A stretch of DNA of 64,000 nt from Acidobacteriota bacterium (GCA_020199905.1 JAIVJS010000072.1:28600-92599); one strand, 5' to 3'. Positions 1 through 8,332 are shown, numbered from the stretch's first letter. Notes: generated from the sequence alone by a model not told the origin. Made by a program: numbers and translations.

Positions 1-996
1 GAAGAGCTCAAGGAAAAGGAGGCGCTCGAAAAGTACCTCGGAGCCCTGACGCTCAACCAGGGAGACGAGGCCGTCACCCTGTCCGCCTCCGCCGCCATGC
101 GGATGACGACGGACGTGCCGGCGGCGGGCTCGTCGGGCGGGGCGTCCGGCGCGCGCTCGGCGGAGCCGCAGGTGGGGACCCTCTTCGCCTCGCGCTACGA
201 GATCCAGTCGGTGCTCGGGAGGGGCGGAATGGGGATCGTCTACAAGGCTCTCGACCGGGATCTCGAGGACCTCGTCGCCATCAAGACGCTTCGCAGCGAG
301 GCACTGTCCGCCGACCCGACCCTCCTCGACCGGTTCAAGTCGGAGATCCGCCTCGCGCGCAGGATCACCCACCCGAACATCCTGCGCACTCACGACCTCG
401 GCGAAACCGGAGGCGTTCGCTATCTTTCGATGGAGTTCGTCAAAGGCATCACCCTCAAGCACCTCGTCGAGCAGGACCAGCTGCTCCCGACGCCGGTGGC
501 GCTTCGGATCGCCAAGCAGATGTGCGCGGGTCTGGCGGCGGCGCACGAAGTCGGAGTCATCCACCGCGACATCAAGCCGCAGAACATCATCATCGAGCCG
601 ACCGGCGGCTTGAAGATCATGGATTTCGGTATCGCCCGTCTGACGCAGGAGCGCGGGATGACGGCGACCGGCACCGTCGTCGGGACGCCCGACTACATGT
701 CGCCCGAGCAGGCTCGGGGGCTCGCGCTCGACTTCCGCTCCGACATCTACTCGACGGGCGTGGTGCTGTACGAGATCTTCACGGGCACGCTGCCCTTCGA
801 GGGCGATACCCCGATCGCCGTCGTCCTCAAGCACGTCCAGGAGAAGCCGCCCGCGCCGCAGTCGAAGAACCCGCGCATCGACCCCCGGATCGCGGCCATC
901 ATCCTGATCTGCATGCAGAAAAAACCGGAGGATCGGTATCAGACGGTGAACGATCTCTACGAGGCTCTCGCATCCGTCACGGCGGCGGCCGCCTGA
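1..996 (+). CDS. Serine/threonine protein kinase, C-terminal part (5' end outside window)
   Basis: The frame is open from base 1, so the gene probably begins upstream; the first in-window ATG is at 97. A Hanks-type kinase domain starts near the RYEIQSVLGRGGMG glycine loop (about residue 56 of the visible part), followed by the AIKTL lysine, the HRDIKPQN catalytic loop and DFG. The protein ends only about 10 residues after the kinase fold, with no transmembrane or PASTA segment, so any sensory part must lie N-terminal. The first visible residues (EELKEKEALEKYL) look coiled-coil-like. The stop overlaps the region where the next gene begins. Family certain; substrate unknown. Confidence 0.9.
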   Translation, partial: EELKEKEALEKYLGALTLNQGDEAVTLSASAAMRMTTDVPAAGSSGGASGARSAEPQVGTLFASRYEIQSVLGRGGMGIVYKALDRDLEDLVAIKTLRSEALSADPTLLDRFKSEIRLARRITHPNILRTHDLGETGGVRYLSMEFVKGITLKHLVEQDQLLPTPVALRIAKQMCAGLAAAHEVGVIHRDIKPQNIIIEPTGGLKIMDFGIARLTQERGMTATGTVVGTPDYMSPEQARGLALDFRSDIYSTGVVLYEIFTGTLPFEGDTPIAVVLKHVQEKPPAPQSKNPRIDPRIAAIILICMQKKPEDRYQTVNDLYEALASVTAAAA

Positions 997-2105
997 CGCC
1001 TCGGCGCACCGCCGCGAAGGCCGGACGGATTCTCTTTCCGATTCTGCTTCTATGCCTCATGGCGCAGCGCACGGCCCGCGCGCAAGGCGAGACCGAATAC
1101 TTCGAAGAGCGGCAGAAGCCGCACCTCGAATTCCAGTGGGACTTCCTCGCCCGCTACGATCGGATCGAAAAGCTCGTGTTCCGTCCCGACATCCACCGCG
1201 GGCGGTTCGAGCTTCGCACGGAGCTCGATTGGGTCTTTTCGGACCGGCTCAGAGTCGGAGCGCGGGCGATCGGCGACCTCGGAACGGACCGGAACTCCGA
1301 CAACGCGAGAAACTTCGACAACTACCGTACGACCGGATCGACCCTCGAGCGGTGGTTCGTCGAGGCGCGGCCGGGCCCGCTGGACATCCGGCTCGGCAGC
1401 TTCGGAATGCCGCTCGTCGCGACCGAGATGCTCTGGGATCGCGACATCCAGTCGCTCGGCGCGGCGGCCGCATGGCAGCTCCCGGTCGGAGGGCTCATCC
1501 TCGCCGCCGGCGCCTTCCGCGGCCCGCAGCGGGATCGTGACCGCACGCGCGTCGAAGCGGGACAGCTCGTCTGGCGTCGCGGGGACCCGGCGTCGTTCGC
1601 GATCGAAGCCGCGGGCTCGTTCTGGAGCTTCGAACCGGATCGCCTCCGGCCGGCCTACATCCGGCAGAACTACTCGCGCTCCGTCATCGGCGGCCCGGTG
1701 TTCGTTTCGCGGTTCCGGATCGCCGACGCCATCGTTCGCCTGCGGTTCCCTCTGGGCGCGATCCCCCTGATGGTTTCGCTCGACGGACTCGAAAACTTCG
1801 GCTCCCGGGGGGAGGCGCGCGGCGACGACAAGGCCTTCGAGGGCAGCATCACCGCCGGCGACGTTGGAACGCCGGGGCGCCTCCGCGGGTTCTATACCTA
1901 CCAGTACGTCCAGCGGGACGCGGTCATGGGCGCGTACAACACCGACGACTGGTGGTTCCACAGCTGGTACCGGGGCCACCGCGTCGCCCTCGCGATCACG
2001 GTCGCGCCGCGGATCTTCGTGCAGGGCGCGGCGGTGTTTCAGCAGCGGCTCGATCGCTCGACCTGGCTCAATCGATTCACCGTCGACCTGGTGAAGATGT
2101 TCTGA
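993..2105 (+). CDS. Putative outer-membrane beta-barrel (porin-like) protein
   Basis: The reading frame encodes a textbook signal peptide (basic RRTAAKAGR, hydrophobic ILFPILLLCL, cleavage after ARA) followed by about 340 residues of alternating hydrophobic and polar strands rich in Tyr, Trp, Arg and Gly, ending in phenylalanine (VDLVKMF) as outer-membrane proteins often do. The only in-frame ATG (1059) would cut the signal peptide in half, so initiation is probably at the CTG at 993, which overlaps the kinase stop; this is uncertain. No named family was recognised. Translational coupling to the kinase gene is likely. Confidence 0.7.
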   Translation: MTPRRTAAKAGRILFPILLLCLMAQRTARAQGETEYFEERQKPHLEFQWDFLARYDRIEKLVFRPDIHRGRFELRTELDWVFSDRLRVGARAIGDLGTDRNSDNARNFDNYRTTGSTLERWFVEARPGPLDIRLGSFGMPLVATEMLWDRDIQSLGAAAAWQLPVGGLILAAGAFRGPQRDRDRTRVEAGQLVWRRGDPASFAIEAAGSFWSFEPDRLRPAYIRQNYSRSVIGGPVFVSRFRIADAIVRLRFPLGAIPLMVSLDGLENFGSRGEARGDDKAFEGSITAGDVGTPGRLRGFYTYQYVQRDAVMGAYNTDDWWFHSWYRGHRVALAITVAPRIFVQGAAVFQQRLDRSTWLNRFTVDLVKMF

Positions 2106-2159
2106 AAGAGGGCGGGAGGCGCCTCCGCGCCCCCGGGCGGCGCCCCTCCCTCCCCGTCA

Positions 2160-2165
2160 TACAAT
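2160..2165 (+). promoter_or_regulatory. -10 box TACAAT for the gene at 2173
   Basis: TACAAT lies 7 nt before the ATG at 2173 and there is no Shine-Dalgarno between them. A transcript starting 6-8 nt after this box would be leaderless. No clear -35 is visible. Confidence 0.5.
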
Positions 2166-2172
2166 CCGCGCC

Positions 2173-2574
2173 ATGTCGAAGTCTGTCGTCGCCTGCGTGG
2201 AGGACCTCTTCTTCCGGTCCAAGATCGACGCGACGGCCCGGCATCTGAACGTTCCGGTCCGCTTCACCGACCCGAAGGGCCTGGCCGCCACCTGCCGGGA
2301 AGCGGGCACCGTGGCCGCTCTGGTGGAGCTCTCGGACGGGGCGGTGGACGCGGTGGCCGCGATGAGAACGAGCGGTCCCGACGGCGCGCTCCCGGTCGTC
2401 GGTTTTCTCTCCCACGTCGATCGCGAGCTCGGCAGGCGCGCGGAAGCCGCCGGCGTCACGACGGTCATGCCCCGCAGTCAGTTCGCGGAAACTCTCCCGG
2501 AGCTTCTGATGGATCTCATGGCGCCCGGCACGAAGCGCGAAATCCGGGAAGAGCCCGAGCTCCCCGACGAATAG
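2173..2574 (+). CDS. Pseudo-receiver (CheY-like) domain protein
   Basis: This 133-residue protein has the length and alternating beta/alpha pattern of a response-regulator receiver domain: FRSKIDATARHLNV (alpha1), AALVELSD (beta3), LPVVGFLSHVD (beta4) and AGVTTVMPRSQFAETLPELL (beta5-alpha5). The phosphoacceptor Asp expected at the end of beta3 is absent (VELS) and the conserved Lys of beta5 is replaced by Arg (MPRSQ). If the fold is right it should be a phosphorylation-independent adaptor. No kinase partner is adjacent apart from the Ser/Thr kinase two genes upstream. Confidence 0.55.
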   Translation: MSKSVVACVEDLFFRSKIDATARHLNVPVRFTDPKGLAATCREAGTVAALVELSDGAVDAVAAMRTSGPDGALPVVGFLSHVDRELGRRAEAAGVTTVMPRSQFAETLPELLMDLMAPGTKREIREEPELPDE

Positions 2575-2705
2575 GCGCCCGGCCCGCGGCGCGGTCCTGC
2601 GAACCGTTTTCAAGGAGAAGTCATGAGCGGAACGACCCCAACGACGTCACGGTCGGATTCGGCGGCATCCCGAACGAGGAGGGCGTCGTCCAGCTCGACG
2701 CCTCC

Positions 2706-3509
2706 GTGATGGATGGACGGACGATGAAGTCCGGCGCCGTTGGCGCCCTGGAGCGCATCAAGAACCCTTCGCGCGTCGCGCGTCTCGTCATGGACCAGAC
2801 CAACCGGGCGTTTCTCGTGGGCGAAGGCGCTCTGAAATTCGCCCGCGCCCACGGAGTGCCCGAGCAGAATCTGCTGACGGAACGCTCGCGAAAGATCTGG
2901 CTCTACTGGAAAGAGAAACTCTCGGGGAGAGACGACTGGATGGAGCGGGGCGAGGAGGAGCAGAAGGACCCCGACATTCGCTGGTACATCGAGAAGTTCG
3001 GAGTCGAGGATTTCCGGCCGCAGGGCACGATCAACTGCAACGCCCTGACGGCGTCGGGAGATCTCGTCGGAACGACGACCACCTCCGGACTCTTCTTCAA
3101 GCTGCCGGGCCGCCTGGGCGACTCGCCGGTCATCGGCGCCGGGCTCTACGTCGACGGCGAGGTGGGCGCCTGCGGATCGACCGGGTGGGGAGAGGGAAAC
3201 ATCCGGCTCTGCGGCTCGCACACGGTCGTCGAGCTGATGCGGCAGGGCAAGTCCCCCCAGGACGCGGCGCTCGCGACGCTCGAGCGGGTGGTGAACGCCT
3301 CGAAGTACTACCGCGACAAAAACGGCCGCCCCGACTTCCAGTTGAACTATTACGTCATCAACAAGAAGGGGGAGTACGCGGGCGCCGCACTCTGGAACGG
3401 GTCGTACGGGCTCGCCGGCGGCTCGAAGAAATTCACCCCTTCGCGCTTCGCGGTCGCCGACGCGGGCGGCGCCCGCCTGCAGGAATCCCCGTATCTGATG
3501 AAGAGGTAA
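2706..3509 (+). CDS. Glycosylasparaginase / isoaspartyl peptidase family Ntn-hydrolase, N-terminally truncated
   Basis: The protein carries the autoproteolytic Thr of the Ntn asparaginase-2 family at about residue 108 (QGTINCNAL), then GTTTTSG, the substrate loop GRLGDSPVIGAG and GACGSTGWGE, and a complete C-terminus. It would hydrolyse N4-(beta-N-acetylglucosaminyl)-asparagine or related isoaspartyl bonds. Family-like coding starts upstream at about 2634 (NDPNDVTVGFGG), but the ATG with a good AAGGAG at 2623 is in another frame and stops early. The first roughly 50 residues and any signal peptide are missing. The in-frame starts left are GTG 2706 and ATG 2709. Function is doubtful. Confidence 0.75.
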   Translation: MMDGRTMKSGAVGALERIKNPSRVARLVMDQTNRAFLVGEGALKFARAHGVPEQNLLTERSRKIWLYWKEKLSGRDDWMERGEEEQKDPDIRWYIEKFGVEDFRPQGTINCNALTASGDLVGTTTTSGLFFKLPGRLGDSPVIGAGLYVDGEVGACGSTGWGEGNIRLCGSHTVVELMRQGKSPQDAALATLERVVNASKYYRDKNGRPDFQLNYYVINKKGEYAGAALWNGSYGLAGGSKKFTPSRFAVADAGGARLQESPYLMKR

Positions 3510-3579
3510 GAGAAGCGGCAGACGAGAAGGGCACCTGCGAGCGTCCCGCAGCTTGAAAATGAACGCCTCGAACGCCCTG

Positions 3580-3614
3580 GCTGACAGCTGAGAGCTGATA
3601 GCCGACAGCCTGGC
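3580..3614. repeat. Heptamer array (GCTGACA type)
   Basis: Units GCTGACA, GCTGAGA, GCTGATA, GCCGACA and a degenerate fifth follow each other at exact 7-bp spacing just upstream of the next gene. Confidence 0.8.
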
Positions 3615-3626
3615 TCCGCCTTCCCT

Positions 3627-3632
3627 CACAAT
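3627..3632 (+). promoter_or_regulatory. Possible -10 box CACAAT for the gene at 3639
   Basis: CACAAT ends 6 nt before the ATG at 3639. No Shine-Dalgarno is present, which fits the leaderless pattern seen elsewhere in the window, though the box is weaker than others. Confidence 0.3.
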
Positions 3633-3638
3633 AGGACC

Positions 3639-4529
3639 ATGCGCTCCCCCCGCCGCTTCCTCGCAGACTGGTTCGTCGCGGAAATCACGCGGCAGCGCCG
3701 GAACTACCGCCGGTTCGTCTACAACGACCCGGTCAAGCTGAAGGCGACCATCGCGCCCGGGGACGTGCTGCTGGTCGACGGGGATCAGCGCGTCTCATCG
3801 GCCGTCAAGTACCTGACTCAGTCGTCCTGGTCTCACAGCGCGCTCTACATCGGCGACGCGCTGCTCCGGCGCGACACGGAAACGCGCGCAAGGATTCAGA
3901 GGCGTTTCGGCCGCGAAGCAAAGTTCCTGGTCGTCGAAGCTCTCGTCGCGGAGGGCGTCGTCGTTTCGCCGCTGATCAAGTACATCCACCTGAACATCCG
4001 GATCTGCCGGCCGATGCGCATCCGTCCGGAAGACCTCGACACGATCTTCGATCACGTCCTGTCCCGCGTGGGGCACCAGTACGACCGACGCAACTTCCTG
4101 GACCTGACGCGGTACCTCCTGCCATTCCACCTGATCCCGCCGCGTCTCCAGGAGGACGCTCTGCATTTCGGCAGCGGTGTGGCCACGGAGACGATCTGCT
4201 CGACCCTCCTCGCCGAGGCCTTCGCCCGCGTCCAGTATCCGATTCTTCCTCAGCAGGTGCGCCGGCCCGCGAACACGCCGGGAGAGCGGCTGCGCCAGCA
4301 GATCCTCGGCCGTCCGACCCGGAGGGCCTACAGCGGGCTTCTGCGGGCGCGGCACCCGACGCTCTGCGTCCCCCGCGACTTCGACCTCTCGCCCTACTTC
4401 GAGATCGTCAAGTTCAACGCGCGGGACGAGGCGCAGTTCGACTACCGCAAGCTCGAATGGGAAGCGCCGGCCACGCCCGAGGCGCCGCGAGAAACTCCGA
4501 TGGGCGAGACGGTGAGGAAGAAGGCCTGA
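3639..4529 (+). CDS. YiiX-like permuted papain-fold (NlpC/P60 superfamily) protein
   Basis: At 296 residues this matches the YiiX/YebB-like group of permuted NlpC/P60 enzymes. GDVLLVDGDQRVSSAVKYLTQ opens the domain, WSHSALYIGD (about residue 65) carries the catalytic His, VVEALVAEGVVVSPL follows, and TICSTLLAEAF (about residue 186) carries the candidate catalytic Cys. Such enzymes act on peptide or lipid ester bonds at the cell envelope; the substrate here cannot be read. There is no signal peptide. It stands alone, flanked by heptamer repeats. Confidence 0.75.
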   Translation: MRSPRRFLADWFVAEITRQRRNYRRFVYNDPVKLKATIAPGDVLLVDGDQRVSSAVKYLTQSSWSHSALYIGDALLRRDTETRARIQRRFGREAKFLVVEALVAEGVVVSPLIKYIHLNIRICRPMRIRPEDLDTIFDHVLSRVGHQYDRRNFLDLTRYLLPFHLIPPRLQEDALHFGSGVATETICSTLLAEAFARVQYPILPQQVRRPANTPGERLRQQILGRPTRRAYSGLLRARHPTLCVPRDFDLSPYFEIVKFNARDEAQFDYRKLEWEAPATPEAPRETPMGETVRKKA

Positions 4530-4532
4530 GGA

Positions 4533-4664
4533 AGCTGTCAGCTTTCAGCCATCAGCCACTCAAGGACTCAGGCGATAGTACCGCGGACCGAATCGAGACG
4601 ATTCTCAGCCGAAAGTTTCCGAAGCGTCAGTTCCAGCTGACAGCTGATGGCTGACAGTCGAGAG
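4533..4664. repeat. Fold-back heptamer element (AGCTGTC array, core, GCTGACA array)
   Basis: The left array (AGCTGTC, AGCTTTC, AGCCATC, AGCCACT at 4533-4560) is the reverse complement type of the right array (GCTGACA, GCTGATG, GCTGACA, GTCGAGA at 4636-4663). They enclose a 75-bp unique core. The right array abuts the 3' end of the minus-strand gene at 4665. Confidence 0.8.
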
Positions 4665-4961
4665 CTAACTCTGCGGCGCGCTCCCGCCGCGGCCGCCGGA
4701 GAGAATCGAGTTGACGGCGTCCAGGCGGCGCTCGAGAACCTTCCGCATCTTGCCGACCTCGCCCTCGCTCGCCGAAAATCGCACGCTGTCTCCCTGAAAT
4801 TCCATGCGGAGCACGGCGTCGCGGTCCTCGGGCATCAGGCCGAGCATCCCGGCGCGATAAGCCCGCATCCATTCGGGGGAGGGCTCGGAGTCGAGCCGCG
4901 CGCGATAGTAGGCCCGGCCATCTCCCGCGGGTCCCTCCGGGACGGGCGCCTCCGGGGACAA
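4665..4961 (-). CDS. Small conserved-looking protein of unknown function
   Basis: This soluble, charged 98-residue protein (from TTG 4961) has central PSPEWMRAYRAGMLGLMPED and helical KMRKVLERRLDAVNSIL segments. The frame stays open upstream. A strong AGGAGG (plus-strand 5042-5047) sits 5 nt before an in-frame ATT at 5036 that would add 25 basic residues, so an ATT start is possible. No family was recognised. It follows the M16 gene pair but is separated from it by a heptamer array. Confidence 0.55.
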   Translation of the reverse strand: MSPEAPVPEGPAGDGRAYYRARLDSEPSPEWMRAYRAGMLGLMPEDRDAVLRMEFQGDSVRFSASEGEVGKMRKVLERRLDAVNSILSGGRGGSAPQS

Positions 4962-5072
4962 CCAGACGCGATGGGTCGGCGCGGCCTCGCCGGGCCGGCG
5001 ACGGATGGGCTTGCGATATTGAGGTCTGCGAGGAATGGGAGCCTCCTGTCTGGCGGGATTCTGTCATAGGAA

Positions 5073-5170
5073 GTTGAGAGTCGGGAGTTCGGAGTTGAGA
5101 GTGGAAAGTTCAGAGTTGACCGCGCCGACGCCTCAACCTGGAATGAGCCCTTGACCCTTAACTCTCAACC
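5073..5170. repeat. Heptamer array (GTTGAGA type) with short inverted partner
   Basis: Seven in-phase units run from 5073 to 5121 (GTTGAGA, GTCGGGA, GTTCGGA, GTTGAGA, GTGGAAA, GTTCAGA, GTTGACC). After a short core, TCTCAAC-type units in the opposite sense occupy 5152-5170 and contain the stop codon of the minus-strand M16 gene. Confidence 0.85.
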
Positions 5171-6151
5171 GTCGCGGCTCTCGGGCTTCACCGTCACGGT
5201 CACGACGAAGGGGCCCGGCACGTGCGTCGCGTGGAAGCTCGAATGGATGCCGTACGTCAGCCCCTCCGTGTCGCGCACCCGAACGCCGAGACGCGACGTA
5301 AGCGACGACTGCCCCAGCGCGGAGTTGGCGAGGACGCAGGCGAGGTACGACGGATCGGGGCGGGTCAGGGCGGCCGGCGTCGCGAGCACGACGTCGGCGT
5401 TGGCCTTGTCCGGCATCTCGACGCTCTCCGAGACGGGGACCGGATCGGGCACCGGCACGGGCGGGATATCGGGCGGGCCGCCCCGTCTCCAGTCGGCGAG
5501 GCGCCGCTCGAGGCCGTCGAGGATCGCATCGGCGTTCACGTCGCCCACCACCACCAGCCTGAGGGTCCCCGCCGAATACCGCGCGTCGTAGAAGCCCCGC
5601 AGATCCGAGCGCGTGAGCGACTCGAGTCGCGCGATCCGCTCTTCGCCGGTCCGCCGGTGAAAGGGATGCCCGGGAGGGTAGATGCGGCGCGCCGCGGCGT
5701 CCTGCGCGCGGGCCGAGGTCTGATCCTGCTGCTGCCGGATCGCCCCGGCCAGCCGTTTCTTCTCCTTCTCGAGCTCCTCCTCCGGAAAGGCGGGCGTGCG
5801 GAGGATCTCGACCAGCCGATCGAGGAGAAGGTCCGCGTCACGCGACAGCGCCGCCCCCGCGATGTCCGTTCCCACGGGGTCGGAGGAGTCGGAGGAAAAG
5901 GAGAGCGACGCCCCCCGGCTTTCGAGATCTTCCGCGATCTCGAACTTGCTTCTGCGCTCCGTTCCCTTCGTGAGCTCCCCGGCGGTCATGGAAGCGATCA
6001 GGCGGCGGTCGGGCGGAGCGTAGAGAGGCCCGCCGTAAAGGGAGCCCGAGAGCGCGAGGGTCGGATTGAAGTGATTCTCGAGCACGAGAAGCTCGGCCCC
6101 GTTGGAAAGGGTCCGGCGGTGGACCTGCTCGGCGAAACTCCGTCGCGTCAT
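5165..6151 (-). CDS. M16 family peptidase-like subunit, inactive type, C-terminally truncated
   Basis: This M16 (insulinase-type) protein lacks the HxxEH zinc motif (MTAGELTKGTERRS instead) and keeps the RDTEGLTYGIHSSF region typical of the non-catalytic subunit. It should pair with the active subunit encoded upstream; its ATG overlaps that gene's stop by 4 bp (ATGA). It ends at VTVKPESRDG, where family members and its own partner continue for about 100 more residues of the C-terminal domain. The stop codon is the TGA of the first heptamer of the adjoining array, so the 3' end seems to have been lost to the repeat. Confidence 0.85.
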   Translation of the reverse strand: MTRRSFAEQVHRRTLSNGAELLVLENHFNPTLALSGSLYGGPLYAPPDRRLIASMTAGELTKGTERRSKFEIAEDLESRGASLSFSSDSSDPVGTDIAGAALSRDADLLLDRLVEILRTPAFPEEELEKEKKRLAGAIRQQQDQTSARAQDAAARRIYPPGHPFHRRTGEERIARLESLTRSDLRGFYDARYSAGTLRLVVVGDVNADAILDGLERRLADWRRGGPPDIPPVPVPDPVPVSESVEMPDKANADVVLATPAALTRPDPSYLACVLANSALGQSSLTSRLGVRVRDTEGLTYGIHSSFHATHVPGPFVVTVTVKPESRDG

Positions 6152-7551
6152 TCCTCGTCTTCCCCGTCTTCGTTTGCGGCCGGGATGCCGCCGGTCGATT
6201 TCGGAAGGAACGTTCCGACCGTCAGCCCGTCGTCCTGAAAATACGCCGCGGCCACGCGCTGAACGTCCTCCCGCGTGACGGCGCGGATGGCGACGGGGTA
6301 GTGCGCGTACCATTCCCAGTCGGCGACCGCGATCGCTTCGGAGAGCGATGCCGCGATCTGATCCGTCGAGTCGCGGTCGAAGATGACCTCCGCCTCAATC
6401 TGGACGCGCGCCTTCTCGAGTTCCGCCTCCGTGACCCCCTCCCGCCCGACTCGCGACGCCTCCTCGCGGATGACCGCCTCGACCGCGGCGGGCTCGACGC
6501 CGGGGCGAACTGGAGCGAACACCGAAAACAGGGCCGGATCCCGCAGCTGCCAGGGGACCACGGTCACGGAAAGCGCGAGGCTCTTTTCGACGAGAGCCTG
6601 ATACAGCCGGGACGTCAAGCCGCCCCCGAGGACGTTTCCGAGGACGGCCAGGGCGTGCGTGTCCGCGTGCACCGCCTCGACGGTGCGCCAGGAGAGCGCG
6701 CACCAGGCCACCTGACCGGCCCGGCGCACGATGAACCGCCGTTCGCCCTCCTGGGGGGGCTCGACCGTGTACACGCGCGGGATGGGCGCGGAAGACGGAG
6801 GGAGCGCGCCGAAATGCCGTTCGACGATCGCGAGCGCGTCGGCTTCGGTGAAGTCGCCGATCAGCATCGCCGTCGCGTTGTTCGGATGGTAGAAGACGTC
6901 GTAAAACTCCTTGAGGCGAGCCGTCGTGACGCCCTCGATGTCGCTGCGCCAGCCGATCGTCGGATGGTGGTACGGGTGCTCGCGGAACGCGACCGCGAAG
7001 GTGTCCTTGTACAGGACCTGGAACGGCGAGTTTTCTCCCCGCTCGAACTCGTTGCGGACGACGGTCATCTCCGGCGCGCGGTCCTCGTCGCGCAGGAGCG
7101 CTCCCCGCATCCGCGACGCCTCGAGGCGCACCGCAATCTCCAGCTGGTCCGACGGGATGGTCTCGTAGTAGTTGGTCCGGTCGAACCAGGTGGTCGCGTT
7201 GAAGCGGGCCCCCATCGCCTCGAGGACCGCGGCGATCGCCGTGCCCTTTTCCCGGCTGTACTCGGGAGTCCCTTTGAACATCAGGTGCTCGAGAAGGTGG
7301 GTCGATCCCGTATAGCCGACGGCCTCGTTCCGGCTGCCGACGTGGTAGACGATCGCGAAGGTCACCACGGGAGCGACCGCGTTCTCGAGAAGCAGGACGC
7401 GCAGACCGTTGGACCGCAGGCGCAGCTCGCGGATGCCCGCCTTCTCCGTGACGAAGTCGAAAGCGGACCCGCCCGAAGAGGAAGCCGGAGGACCGCTCAA
7501 ATGCGGAGCGATCCGGGGGTCAACGCCCGCCCGCCACGTCCTCGCCGCCAT
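6148..7551 (-). CDS. M16 family zinc metallopeptidase, catalytic subunit
   Basis: The inverted zinc motif HLLEHLMFKGT lies at about residues 85-95 and a downstream Glu in the family-typical place completes the zinc site. Two M16 domains with the usual GEGxxSRLYQ-like region (GGGLTSRLYQALVEKS) and a full C-terminus (RAVTREDVQRVAAAYF) follow. No convincing signal peptide is present. The ATG at 7551 overlaps the end of the SDR gene by 32 bp; a TTG at 7500 is an alternative start. It forms an operon with the inactive partner downstream; such pairs degrade peptides in the periplasm or cytosol. Confidence 0.9.
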   Translation of the reverse strand: MAARTWRAGVDPRIAPHLSGPPASSSGGSAFDFVTEKAGIRELRLRSNGLRVLLLENAVAPVVTFAIVYHVGSRNEAVGYTGSTHLLEHLMFKGTPEYSREKGTAIAAVLEAMGARFNATTWFDRTNYYETIPSDQLEIAVRLEASRMRGALLRDEDRAPEMTVVRNEFERGENSPFQVLYKDTFAVAFREHPYHHPTIGWRSDIEGVTTARLKEFYDVFYHPNNATAMLIGDFTEADALAIVERHFGALPPSSAPIPRVYTVEPPQEGERRFIVRRAGQVAWCALSWRTVEAVHADTHALAVLGNVLGGGLTSRLYQALVEKSLALSVTVVPWQLRDPALFSVFAPVRPGVEPAAVEAVIREEASRVGREGVTEAELEKARVQIEAEVIFDRDSTDQIAASLSEAIAVADWEWYAHYPVAIRAVTREDVQRVAAAYFQDDGLTVGTFLPKSTGGIPAANEDGEDEE

Positions 7552-8332
7552 CGACGCCGATGACGTTTCCGCTGATCCAGCCGGCGCCCGGGGAGCAGAG
7601 GGCGACCAGGGCGCCCGCCACGTCCTCGGGCCGCGTGAGCCTTCCGGCGGGATGCATGCGGCCGACCCGCTCGATCATCTCCTCGTTCCCCGGAATCTTC
7701 CTCAGCGCGGGCGTGTCCGTCACGCCGGCGCGAAGCGCGTTGACGGCTACTCCTCGAGGCGCCAGCTCGACGGCGAGCTGCCGCACGTGGGATTCGAGCG
7801 CGGCCTTCGCGGCGGAAACGGCGCCGTACGCCGGCCAGACGATGTGATCCCCCGCGGAGGTCATGGCGAAGATCCGGCTCCCGGGAGAGAGCAGGTCCGC
7901 GTAGATGAGGTCCTGCGCCCAGTAGACGAGCGAGTGGGCCATGACGTCCGAGGTCATCTCGAGCTGCGCCTTGGAGATGGATCCGCCTCGCTCCGGCGCG
8001 ACGAAGGGTTTCAAGGTCCCGAAGGCCAGGGAGTGCAGGAGTACGCCGACTCGCGATTCCGGGGGCGCCTGACCGCAGGCCGTGGAAATGGCGGCGATCA
8101 CCTCGGCCCGCTTCTCGTCGTCCGCCGCGTTGACGTTGAAGAACTCCGCCTTGCGGCCGAGGCCGGAGATCTCGGCCACGATCCGATCCGCGTTCGCCTG
8201 GGTCGCTTTTCGATCGAGGTGCACGCCGAACACGTTCCAGCCCGCGCGCGCGAGCGCGAGCGAGCACGCCTCGCCGAAGCCGGACGAAGCGCCGAGAACG
8301 AGGGCCCACCGGGTTGAGGTTTCGGGTGCCAA
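7520..8332 (-). CDS. Enoyl-ACP reductase-like short-chain dehydrogenase (FabI/FabL type)
   Basis: The Rossmann start LVLGASSGFGEACSLALA binds the dinucleotide. The catalytic pair is Tyr-(X)6-Lys (YGAVSAAK), the spacing of FabI and FabL enoyl-ACP reductases, and not the YxxxK of classical SDRs. HSLAFGTLKPF echoes the FabI 'HSIAF' strand, and NALRAGVTDTPALRKIPG resembles FabL. At 270 residues its length fits. It probably reduces the enoyl-ACP in fatty-acid elongation. It heads the minus-strand operon with the two M16 genes, an association without an obvious functional reason. Confidence 0.75.
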   Translation of the reverse strand: MAPETSTRWALVLGASSGFGEACSLALARAGWNVFGVHLDRKATQANADRIVAEISGLGRKAEFFNVNAADDEKRAEVIAAISTACGQAPPESRVGVLLHSLAFGTLKPFVAPERGGSISKAQLEMTSDVMAHSLVYWAQDLIYADLLSPGSRIFAMTSAGDHIVWPAYGAVSAAKAALESHVRQLAVELAPRGVAVNALRAGVTDTPALRKIPGNEEMIERVGRMHPAGRLTRPEDVAGALVALCSPGAGWISGNVIGVDGGEDVAGGR

